Below, in pieces: positions 32,399 through 40,800 of a DNA stretch of 64,000 nt. The notes under the pieces are model-generated. The model saw nothing but the letters and a program-made list of their open reading frames with translations, searched no databases and was not told where the DNA came from. The DNA is taken from positions 64,001-128,000 of IMG/VR virus record IMGVR_UViG_3300042988_000374; one strand, given 5' to 3'. The DNA is from a virus. Each line of letters starts with the position of its first letter. The first letter of the stretch is position 1. The position numbers and the translations under genes are program-made.

Positions 32399-33379
32399 CT
32401 AACTATAATATAAGTTGTTTTTATATCCTATCACATAAATTTTATCGATACTAGCGCCGTGTTTTATATATCTGGGATCTGGTAACTTTTCTTCTTCGAT
32501 CATAACGTAGCATTTATCTACGATGTCCAATCGTTTTACTAGGTTTGAATGATTCAACTTAATATATCCCGCATTGACATAATTTGGTCCTCTGCCCAAG
32601 ACATATCCTTCTGGTATATCTTCAAGTTTACATCTTACGTTTTTGCCTGTCAATGGATCATGTGTCCATTTATACTCTTTAAGGGCGTCTGACCCATTGT
32701 TGAACCACGGTGGCGCACCCTTAGTGAACCCTTCCTGTATTTCGTGTTCGAATAATACTTCTTTGGTCTCCTCGTTATATTGCCATATTCTTCCACGATT
32801 TGAATCTCCTACTTTAGCACGGGAATCAACACTACGTTCTCTGCCCGTCTGGAATGGTTCCCACCCAGCAGGCTGCTCGTCAACTTTATAGCGTTTAAGT
32901 TCACCGGTAGATTGGTTACGGTAAATGTTCGTTCCGGAATGAACCCGAGATAGGTTCTCACGCTGAGTATCTGACCTCTTTTGACCAGTATTCAGCTTAC
33001 TAAATTCGATTGCTACTGCAATTCGAACTTGTTCGTAATATCTAGTGCTGAAGAAGCCGTTGTCAGTCGGCACTCGACCACACATCATATTAAATGCGAA
33101 TACACATGCGGAATGATCTATGGATTTGAACAGTAAATAGTGCGCAATCAAATGTGCTTTAACTGGTAGTTTAACCTTATTCCAGTATTCCTTACCGTAT
33201 TCTGGCCAAATTGCCTCTGGTAGAATATGATGTGACTCTACTGCACCTGGAGCATCTTTGGACTTTTTCAGAGCCATACCCTTATAGGTCATCATTAATT
33301 TCAAGTAGCGTTCAAAGTGATGTGTGTTTTTTATTAACCCAGCAGCTTCAAAACATTTGCGGAACTCATCTATGTTCAT
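32399..33379 (-). CDS. HNH-type homing endonuclease splitting the polymerase gene
   Basis: 326 aa. GAVESHHILPEAIWPEYG near residue 47 and LPVKAHLIAHYLLFKS form the His-metal-finger (HNH) core. The rest is a DNA-binding body (RSDTQRENLSRVHSGTNIYR) with repeat-like segments (TGRERSVDSRAKVGDSNRGR). It starts 4 nt after the stop of the polymerase N-part. The frame has a TAG stop followed by 61 more sense codons. No group I core was seen around it, so it seems to divide the polymerase into two proteins, as reported for some T4-related Aeromonas phages. Confidence 0.8.
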   Translation of the reverse strand: MNIDEFRKCFEAAGLIKNTHHFERYLKLMMTYKGMALKKSKDAPGAVESHHILPEAIWPEYGKEYWNKVKLPVKAHLIAHYLLFKSIDHSACVFAFNMMCGRVPTDNGFFSTRYYEQVRIAVAIEFSKLNTGQKRSDTQRENLSRVHSGTNIYRNQSTGELKRYKVDEQPAGWEPFQTGRERSVDSRAKVGDSNRGRIWQYNEETKEVLFEHEIQEGFTKGAPPWFNNGSDALKEYKWTHDPLTGKNVRCKLEDIPEGYVLGRGPNYVNAGYIKLNHSNLVKRLDIVDKCYVMIEEEKLPDPRYIKHGASIDKIYVIGYKNNLYYS

Positions 33380-33383
33380 GACT

Positions 33384-35075
33384 TTAATTATCTAAATATT
33401 TCTTCAATTCATCAGCAACACTTTTATCTAGCGTGATGCCAGTCTCAAGGTCACTGACCATTTTAAGTTGTTTCTGAATACTCTTTCGTTCACTGTACCA
33501 CTTTGTTAATAGACCAGGAATAATTCCCTCATACTCGTAGGTAAAGATAGTGCCATTAGCGCTCAGCATCCATGGTTGATTACTATCAAAGATCATCTTC
33601 CAGACTTGCGCAGCCGATGCTTCGTCGCTGCCACCAGTTTCCCAGTCGATAGTCAACATGGTACCTCGCTCTTGGTTCATCACTGCGGCATATTCAAGTG
33701 AACCGAACAAGCCTTCCCATAAGATAGCACCAGTAACGCCATCAACTTCACCATCAACAAATTTGTTCTTCTTCTTTTCTTTTGCTAAACGTTGACCTTT
33801 TTCATGCATATACTGGTCAGTAAGCGTGGGACGGAGTTGGCCGATGATCGTCTCAGGTGCCATGTTAAGTGCACGGATGACTGATGGGTAGAGTGAGTTA
33901 ATGTCAACTGCTCCGATCCATTCGTGAATACCTGTTTTGGGCGTAGCAACATAGGCACCTGCCGCTTGTGATTCGTCATCTGAATTACCTCTCTTTTTAT
34001 CTGGGACAATTAAATCTCTTGAATGTGCTTCATTAATAACAGCTTGCTCTACCATGGCAACAGTACCCATTACTGTTTGTAGTAGTACTGTGTTTTGATG
34101 AGCCAGTTGATTCGCCAAGTCTAAGAATTTACGCTTAGCATGAATCTTATATACCAGCATAGTATCTTGACGGTTGTACTCTAGGAATTTCTTCCAGTCT
34201 TTATTATACAACTGATCAAGGGTGCCTTCGTATTGTGTTTTATTTTCACCAACTTCTAGTTCACCAATCACGTCTAGTTTATAAGAGTGACGTGGTTCAA
34301 ACATATACTTGCGATATAGGTCAAGATAGTCAAAGTGAACACGACCAATCAGGTCATAAGTCTCTTGCTCGATGCCATACATCTCGTACTTGCGAGTCTT
34401 TGGTAATTGATTTAACAAACAGAATCGGCGAGTATCATCACGACTCATGATTCGCGTAACACGATTTACCATGTACGGAATGTCATAGCCTGATGAGTTC
34501 CAACCAGTTAAGATGTCTGCGTCTTCAATCAAGTCAAAGAATGTGGTAAACATCTCTGCTTCATCATAGAAGATGAATGTATTTTCAAATCCATCAGCAA
34601 TCTCGGTCGCTGTTTCTTTTGACATGTGTGTTGGTGGAATACAAAGGGTGACCAGCGTATCGCTCCAATCTAAGTACAGCGAGATTGCTGTTACTTTGTT
34701 GAATGGATCTGTGGTGGGACTAAAGCCCTTTTCAGGGTCAAAATCCACTTCAATGTCAAAGAAGCATGTTTGTAACTTAGGCGCAGCTTTGCCTAGGTAG
34801 TTGTCAGCGAGACATCGCACTACTGGTGATACATCACTCTCAAAGATTCCCTTGTTCGAATGCAGTCTGACTTCTTTTTGGAATTCAGAGTACTTTCTTG
34901 TGGTAAATTTTGACAGGGATTCACCAGTAATACTGCGATACTTGCCTTTTTTATCGCCGAAGTAGAATGTGTAATTTGCTGGGTATGTCATGTACTGACG
35001 TTTACCAGCAGCGTCACGTTCTACGACGACGATTTCATCTCGCTCTTTGTTGTGTAAGGCATCAATGTAACTCAT
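33384..35075 (-). CDS. 43: DNA polymerase N-terminal part (exonuclease and palm motif A)
   Basis: 563 aa of a family B polymerase. Exo I CFFDIEVDF near residue 107, Exo II TGWNSSGYDIPYMVNR, Exo III YNRQDTMLVY and polymerase motif A VDINSLYPSVIRAL are all present. The chain stops at DELKKYLDN, before motifs B and C, which lie on two further polypeptides. It provides proofreading and half of the active site; replication needs assembly with the middle and C-terminal parts. The start has no clear ribosome site; it follows the 97-aa gene by 12 nt. Confidence 0.93.
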   Translation of the reverse strand: MSYIDALHNKERDEIVVVERDAAGKRQYMTYPANYTFYFGDKKGKYRSITGESLSKFTTRKYSEFQKEVRLHSNKGIFESDVSPVVRCLADNYLGKAAPKLQTCFFDIEVDFDPEKGFSPTTDPFNKVTAISLYLDWSDTLVTLCIPPTHMSKETATEIADGFENTFIFYDEAEMFTTFFDLIEDADILTGWNSSGYDIPYMVNRVTRIMSRDDTRRFCLLNQLPKTRKYEMYGIEQETYDLIGRVHFDYLDLYRKYMFEPRHSYKLDVIGELEVGENKTQYEGTLDQLYNKDWKKFLEYNRQDTMLVYKIHAKRKFLDLANQLAHQNTVLLQTVMGTVAMVEQAVINEAHSRDLIVPDKKRGNSDDESQAAGAYVATPKTGIHEWIGAVDINSLYPSVIRALNMAPETIIGQLRPTLTDQYMHEKGQRLAKEKKKNKFVDGEVDGVTGAILWEGLFGSLEYAAVMNQERGTMLTIDWETGGSDEASAAQVWKMIFDSNQPWMLSANGTIFTYEYEGIIPGLLTKWYSERKSIQKQLKMVSDLETGITLDKSVADELKKYLDN

Positions 35076-35087
35076 CGTGCGTCACAA

Positions 35088-35381
35088 TCAGAGTGTATTA
35101 CCAGTAGATTCCAAGATGGTAGTTAGGAGATCATGGTCCCGTTGTGCCTGGCCGAACTCTGCCTTATGGGCAATTTTTACTGCCTTCTTAAGGATAGATG
35201 GTTTGATATTGAGGTCAGTCGCAATAGCTTTAATAGTCTCGTTTAGACCTTCGTTTAGTGTGTCGATTTCACGAAGTACGCTGCCGCCTTCGTTAATGAT
35301 TTGAATAAGTTTTTTCTTCTGGTCACCGCTGAAGATTACGTTTTCTTCTTGGTAATTGCCTTGTACGTCCATTGCATCCAT
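35088..35381 (-). CDS. DsbA-like small DNA-binding protein (late transcription helper)
   Basis: 97 aa. LNETIKAIATDLNIKPSILK and KAVKIAHKAEFG follow the pattern of T4 DsbA, a dsDNA-binding protein that binds late promoter regions. Similar proteins lie next to replication genes in T4-like phages. AAGGAG ribosome site and its own promoter. Assignment is by pattern only. Confidence 0.55.
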   Translation of the reverse strand: MDAMDVQGNYQEENVIFSGDQKKKLIQIINEGGSVLREIDTLNEGLNETIKAIATDLNIKPSILKKAVKIAHKAEFGQAQRDHDLLTTILESTGNTL

Positions 35382-35405
35382 TGTGATTCTCCTTGTGTTA
35401 ATAGA

Positions 35406-35438
35406 TAGTATCTATTTTACTAGGTGAATAGCGGAAGT
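35406..35438 (-). promoter_or_regulatory. Probable sigma70 promoter
   Basis: Minus strand TTGACT, 16 bp, TAAAAT upstream of the gene at 35381. Confidence 0.5.
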
Positions 35439-35824
35439 CAACAGGTTTTGGAGTGACTCTTTTCAATCGAATAACCATGGCATGTCAGCACCTGATAGAC
35501 TGATTCCACTAGCCCTATTCCTTGGTGATTGGGATGAGTGTATTCCGTTAATGATAGTAGTTTGGTCGCTGTTGGCTTGAAGCCTACCTCACAGCATACT
35601 AACTGTCGTTCTTTATCTACACTGGAATTAGGTCGATTCGCAATCGTTGTAACTTTGACTCTACTCGTACCATGTGTGGCCCAGAAGTTATACACTGCGT
35701 CTCCGATGGTCATCGTCCTAAGATGATTAAACTCTCGGATTAATCCTTCGGTTGATGGATACGAATGACTTGTCATATCCGTCTCTGGTGTGGTGCACGG
35801 TCTAACAGGAATCATATCAATCAT
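35438..35824 (-). CDS. Hypothetical late protein
   Basis: 128 aa from the ATG at 35824, five bases after a perfect TATAAATA late box; a longer in-frame start at 35848 would lie upstream of the promoter. YTHPNHQGIGLVESVYQVL near residue 95 is GNAT-like (QGIG), but the rest of a GNAT fold is not evident. Function unknown. Confidence 0.5.
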   Translation of the reverse strand: MIDMIPVRPCTTPETDMTSHSYPSTEGLIREFNHLRTMTIGDAVYNFWATHGTSRVKVTTIANRPNSSVDKERQLVCCEVGFKPTATKLLSLTEYTHPNHQGIGLVESVYQVLTCHGYSIEKSHSKTC

Positions 35825-35828
35825 GGAT

Positions 35829-35837
35829 GTATTTATA
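35829..35837 (-). promoter_or_regulatory. Late promoter box next to start codon
   Basis: Minus strand TATAAATAC, then ATCC and ATG at 35824. No ribosome site. Confidence 0.65.
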
Positions 35838-35862
35838 GAGATGCTCACTTTAGTAAACGCCT

Positions 35863-35934
35863 GGCGTAGCGTGTCACTCAGGCAGCAGCCGCCTGTCTGA
35901 CGCCGAGCTTGCGCTCTAACCGTTACGTCAACGG
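35863..35934 (-). ncRNA. Compact multi-hairpin RNA element
   Basis: Three stems in 72 nt on the minus strand. CCGTT-GACGT-AACGG comes first. GAGC-GCAA-GCTC follows, with a GNRA-type tetraloop only on this strand. A long stem closes it, with GTCA/TGAC and CAGGC/GCCTG around a 7-nt loop and GGCGT/ACGCC outside. It is not a tRNA cloverleaf. It lies between two minus-strand genes. Possible terminator, RNA stabiliser or small RNA. Confidence 0.45.
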
Positions 35935-35952
35935 AACCTAAGGTAGGTGTTC

Positions 35953-36561
35953 TTATAATAAATTGTCTAGCTCTTTGGATTGGTGTGCCTGTTTTTGTGC
36001 GGCGATTGCTTTTGCTTGTACTGTTGGATGTTGAGTATTACCTGTCATTTTCTGAAACCATCCTCGGCGGTCGACTAACTCATCAGCATTGTAAGAAGCA
36101 TAGTATTGCGTTGGTCGCATCCAAATTTCATGTTCTTTTTGATACTGAGCATTAGTAAGACCTAGACCTTTACACATGGCAGCAAAGTCTAATAAGAAAT
36201 CTTGTGGACTAAATTGCTTTTGTATCACATGAAAGTTTTTGTTGTTTTTACTTTGATTTCTGAAGTAGTATTCTGCGCCAGCTAGATTTGTGGCATATGC
36301 TACTGCTACTCTGTTTCTGGCAGTATTTGTCTTATTGATGTCACCAATCGTGCGATAGATTGTTGTTATTCCCTTAGGAGGTATTCTGTATGGCTGAGAA
36401 GCAGGGTCTTTGAGGATAGTAACCGCTGCTTGCTCGACTGATGCTAAGTCGCTAGTGTTTGATTGCCAGGCGTGAAAAGCATCAATAAACGTCTGATTGA
36501 GTTTAGGTTTCTGTTGTCCAAATCCTAAGAACCCCTCATTAATAATTTCACTAATCTTCAT
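35953..36561 (-). CDS. Virion-type protein with MKISEIINEG tag
   Basis: 202 aa. The N-terminus MKISEIINEGFLGFGQQKP has I-x-E sites and the common tag. The body is alpha/beta, with YRIPPKGITTIYRTIGDIN and VAYATNLAGAEYYFRNQSK; the latter could be an ADP-ribosyltransferase-like or peptidase-like stretch, but no motif is decisive. GAGAG ribosome site; it follows the Dps gene within a late operon. Confidence 0.6.
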   Translation of the reverse strand: MKISEIINEGFLGFGQQKPKLNQTFIDAFHAWQSNTSDLASVEQAAVTILKDPASQPYRIPPKGITTIYRTIGDINKTNTARNRVAVAYATNLAGAEYYFRNQSKNNKNFHVIQKQFSPQDFLLDFAAMCKGLGLTNAQYQKEHEIWMRPTQYYASYNADELVDRRGWFQKMTGNTQHPTVQAKAIAAQKQAHQSKELDNLL

Positions 36562-36562
36562 A

Positions 36563-37003
36563 TTACTCTCGTTCGGTTTTTAGGATACTACGGAGGAACC
36601 AGCCGTGTTTACCATGTGCGTCTAAGCGCTCTGCCAAGAAGTTGGCAATGCCTTGTTGATTCTCGTTTGTTGCTGCCATGAATGCGCCATTGAGGCATTC
36701 AATCATCATCCCATTATCACGGTACAATTCAGCAATCATTAACTCAGCCCGTGGAATGCGAGGTTGATCTTCGATGACTGATAGTTCACGGTATCTGATT
36801 AGGGATGCTGGAGCATAAGCATCTAAGGTTCTGATAAATTCTGCGCAACGGTCAAGGGAACCATATACTTCGGTATAAATTTCATCAAAGAGTTTATGGT
36901 ATTGAGGGAAGTTACTGCCTTCGCAATTCCAATGAAAGCTCTGCGTCTTCAACGCAAAGACTGCGGTGGATGCTTGAACTACTTTTAGATTTTCTGCTAA
37001 CAT
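36563..37003 (-). CDS. dps: Dps/ferritin-like DNA-protection protein
   Basis: 146 aa. Ferroxidase-site residues are in place: SFHWNCEGSNFPQYHKLFDE and SLDRCAEFIRTL (His, His, Asp, Glu pattern of Dps). Family members form a 12-mer shell that oxidises and stores iron and can bind DNA. There is no long Lys-rich tail, so DNA binding may be weak. ATG directly follows the previous stop (TAAATG). It sits among virion genes, so it could protect phage DNA or sequester iron late in infection. Confidence 0.85.
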   Translation of the reverse strand: MLAENLKVVQASTAVFALKTQSFHWNCEGSNFPQYHKLFDEIYTEVYGSLDRCAEFIRTLDAYAPASLIRYRELSVIEDQPRIPRAELMIAELYRDNGMMIECLNGAFMAATNENQQGIANFLAERLDAHGKHGWFLRSILKTERE

Positions 37004-37801
37004 TTATTTCTTTGCTTTCTTCTTGGGGATACAATTAGGAACTGGTTTACCATTTTCACCATCTTTCATACCGATTTGAGTGAAGTTCTTCCAGCAGTCT
37101 TCTTTAGCAATGATGTCTTTATCGGCGGGCTTCTTACTTAGTTCAGTATCTTTCTTCTGTCCTTTTTTGAAGACATCTAAGTCGCGCTTCAAGCGTTGAG
37201 CAATCATTTCCTCTGATAGTTCACTCTCATCAACTTTATGCTTCTTGGTATCGTTGTCGAACTCTCGCTTAGTAGCCTTGACGATGCCCCGGAAGCGCTT
37301 GTTACCACGTTCGTAGTCTTTGTCCTTGTCAGCAGTGGATGCATCGGCGCCTGCTGCTTTTTTATAATCAGCTAATGTTTGAGGGCTTAGCTCATTGAGT
37401 TGACTTTCGTTAGTTTGGGGCTGCCACCAGCGGCCTTGACCAAACTCTCTGTCAGCACCTTGCTTTTGCATATCAAATGATCTGCCTGAGGTGGTATACT
37501 TTGCTTTAGCCCATTTACCGGACTTTGTTTGTTTGACGCCGTATTGAGCGGCAGTATCTTCTTGTCCAGCTGGTACATTGTAGAAATACATACCGACTAA
37601 TACTGGACGGTCAGACGGCGCTTGGTATGGGCGCTGTGGTTCTTGACTGTGGCCTTCGTCATTGGCTCCACCGTCTTGACGATACGCTTCTGAATCATGC
37701 TTGCGCATACCATAAGTTGATGCGTACTGATCTCTACCGTAGGCCGCGCGGTTACCTGGCGAGCGATAGTGACCTTCTTTGATAAATTCATATGTTTTCA
37801 T
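37004..37801 (-). CDS. Probable internal virion protein, CTS-like start and VPNC motif
   Basis: 265 aa. MKTYEFIKEG is strikingly close to the T4 capsid-targeting sequence MKTYQEFIAE. The protein is hydrophilic, Lys/Asp/Gln-rich, with repeats of polar segments. LNELSPQTLADYKKAAG contains an L-x-E site and a motif common in phage virion proteins. The end carries GENGKPVPNCIPKKK, the 'VPNCVP' motif of many head-associated proteins. It is late-expressed from a box close to the ATG. A cargo or scaffold-type head protein is likely. Confidence 0.7.
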   Translation of the reverse strand: MKTYEFIKEGHYRSPGNRAAYGRDQYASTYGMRKHDSEAYRQDGGANDEGHSQEPQRPYQAPSDRPVLVGMYFYNVPAGQEDTAAQYGVKQTKSGKWAKAKYTTSGRSFDMQKQGADREFGQGRWWQPQTNESQLNELSPQTLADYKKAAGADASTADKDKDYERGNKRFRGIVKATKREFDNDTKKHKVDESELSEEMIAQRLKRDLDVFKKGQKKDTELSKKPADKDIIAKEDCWKNFTQIGMKDGENGKPVPNCIPKKKAKK

Positions 37802-37805
37802 ATAT

Positions 37806-37814
37806 GTATTTATG
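37806..37814 (-). promoter_or_regulatory. Late promoter box next to start codon
   Basis: Minus strand CATAAATAC, then ATAT and ATG at 37801. No ribosome site. Confidence 0.6.
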
Positions 37815-37836
37815 CTGAGTGTATCGTGAGATCAAG

Positions 37837-37863
37837 AAGAGCCACTTGATTAGAGTGGCTCTT
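37837..37863 (-). terminator. Terminator hairpin after fibre gene
   Basis: AAGAGCCACT and AGTGGCTCTT pair around a 7-nt loop, just past the stop of the 1430-aa gene. The T-rich tail is short. Confidence 0.65.
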
Positions 37864-37886
37864 GTGTGCTCTGGACTAGAAGGTGA

Positions 37887-40800
37887 TTAGACCCAAGCGC
37901 TGCCGTTAGTAGCGGCAGCAGGGAATCGTACCCAACTGTTAGTAGCAACACATACAAACAAGTTGGCGTTAGCGAATACGAATGTACCGGCAGTGCCTGT
38001 CGAGTCAGTATTTGCCGGTACAGTATTGCCGATACTAATAGTTCCCGCTAATGTAGCATTGGCAACAGTGCCAGTTACACTAGAGCCCTGAATGTTACCG
38101 ATAAAGTTCTCGGCAGTAATATTACCGCCCACGATACTGTTACTGATATTAGCGCTAGACACAGTGATATCGCCGCCAGCAACAGCTAAGCTACCCAATG
38201 TACCAACTGTAGTCAAACTAGATGTCACTACCGCTGAGTTCAGAGTTGTGCCGCCTAATGTATTAGCGTCGATTGCTACTACTGTAGTAGATGCCGTGCC
38301 GTTAGCTACAGCTTTAATAGCACCAGTACTACTGATCGTAGCACCATCAAATTGGCCGTTGCCCTGTAATGTACCAATAACGATGCCGCCGCTACCATCG
38401 CTTCGAATAGCAGTGTCGCCCAAGCGAATAGTACTGTTGCTCAACCAGATGTCTTTGAATCGATTTGTAGATGAACCGATGTCTTTAGTAACGTTACCGG
38501 ATGGCAAGATGTTGCCACCAACTGTTACGTCACCAGTGACATTTAATGTGCCAGTGATGTTAGCGCCAGTTTGAGTAATAGTTGTTACTGATGTGCTATT
38601 ACCGTCGCTAGCAGTCATAGTAATGTTGCCATTAGCAGTAACGATGACGTTACTATTGCCATTAGTTAAGTTTACTGCTGAGTTAGCATTAGCTACGATA
38701 CCAACAACGTTAATCGCAGTTAGATTAGTCAAGCCACTGCCATTGCCACTGAACACGCCGTTGGCATCAGCTAGAGTGATGTTACCAGCAGTAATGTTAC
38801 CAGTGACCGCTAGTGATGTTAAGTTACCAACACTAGTGATGTTCGGTTGAGCATTAGTTGTTAGTGCGCCAGCAACAAAGTTAGCAGATACTAAGTTAGC
38901 ACCAGTCAATTGTGAACCGGCGTTGCTCATAGTGATATTACCATTAGCAGCGATGGTCAATCCTGTTAGTGTGCCAACTGTAGTTAGATTACTTGTTACC
39001 ACTGTTGCCGCTAGAGCAGTGCCAGATAGAGCATTCGCGTCAGCGACGACTGAGTTACCAGATGCCGTGCCACCTAGTGATACACTAGTGGTGTTAGCAA
39101 CGTTACCGTCAGCAGTAGTAGCAGTAACGGTCAACGCACCATTACTAGCAACACCAAGACGAGTATTACCCAAGTGAATTGTACTAGTACTCAACCAGAT
39201 ATCTTTGAAGCGATTAGTTGAGCTACCTAAGTCATATGTGATGTTAGCTGCCGGTACAATATTGCCGATGACTGTTGTAGTGGCGCCGTTAGCATTACCA
39301 TTACTTGTAATAGAGATGATGTTAGCTAGTCCGTTTGAACTTAGATTGATGTCGCCATTTTTTGTGATTAAGATATTACTATTGCCAGCATTCAACGACA
39401 AACTTGTACCGTTACCATTGATAGTACCAACATCTAAGTTGCCACCAATTACTGTCGCGCCTGTGACGTTTGCTGTACCAGTGATATTAGCACCAGTTTG
39501 TGTAACAGTTAGTGCTGATGTGCCATTTGAAGAGTTACCATCGTATGCTTTGATAACAATGTTGCCGTCAGTAGCAATCGCAACATTAGAGTTACCGTTA
39601 GCCAAAGTGCCGACGAAGTTAGCACCAGTTACGTTACCAGTAGCGGTCACGGCATTAGCTGATAGTAATGGTGAATTCACTGCGGTGGTACCCAGGGTGC
39701 CACCAATATTGATATTTGTAGTACCAAGAGTTGAGCCAGTACCCAAATTGACGGTCTTTGTGTTACCATTAGCAGTCACACCTGTTGCGACATTTATTGT
39801 CTGATCAACTGTACTAGTAGCGGCGATGTTGATGTTAGCCGTAGCAATGATGTCGCGACCGAGTGTAATGTCATTAGTTACGTTCAGACCATTCGATACT
39901 GATAGATTGTTACTGAATGTTGCTGCCGTATTAGAGATTGCGAGTGTTGATGTGACGGTGTCACCGCCGCCACCAGTCAATGTTACGTTACCACTTGTAG
40001 CGACATTCACACTACTGTTACCAGCTACTAAGTTACCAGCAACTGCGCCGGTGATTCCTGCTGCGGTGATCGTGCCGGTGATGACTACGTTGTTAGCAAT
40101 CGTAGTTGTTGCTGTTGTACCGTTACTAGTGACAGTGATGATATTGCCATGAGCGTTAGCGCCGATTGATACTGTGTTGTTAGCAGCAGTCAGGAATAGA
40201 TTACCAGTTGAACTAACATTGCCAGCTAATGTGCCAACAACAGTAGCAGTGGTCACCGTGTCTTTAGTGATTGTTGTATTACCAGCACTATTGCCAACCA
40301 ACACTTGAGTTGTAGTATTAACATTGTTAGCAGATATATTAGCAGTTACTGCTAAATTCGCGCCAACTGTAGTATCACCCGAGATGTTTGCTGTACCGGC
40401 GATGTGGGTGTTGGTAGTGCCAAATGTAGCTACTGCCGCATTGTTCACTGATAGTACAACGCTGCTATTAGGGGCATTGGCGGTCACATCATTAAACACA
40501 ACACTGCTGTTGATAGTACTGTCAGTACCAAATAAATTGCCACGATGTGTACCAGTTACATTACCACGTAATGTTTTAACACGTAGATTACCTAGATTGG
40601 CCAGTTTATCAGTATTGATGTCATCTAGGTCGGCGGTGGCAGCATCTGCTCCAAAAAAGAAGTTTCCACTGTTACTAGTTTCAACGCCTTTAGCTACCAT
40701 AACGAATTCACCAGCAGAGTTGTCCCAGCCCATGAATGAATCTAAAGCAGCATTAGCAGTAGTATCAAAGCGATGTAGCATCAAACCTCGATCTTTACCG

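Noticed and set aside
32212-33383. A second group I intron around the HNH gene
   Set aside because: No P/Q, R or S core was found, and coupled stop/start junctions on both sides fit a simple gene insertion that splits the polymerase.
35863-35934. A tRNA gene
   Set aside because: Length is right, but stems do not form a cloverleaf and there is no T-loop or CCA-like acceptor.
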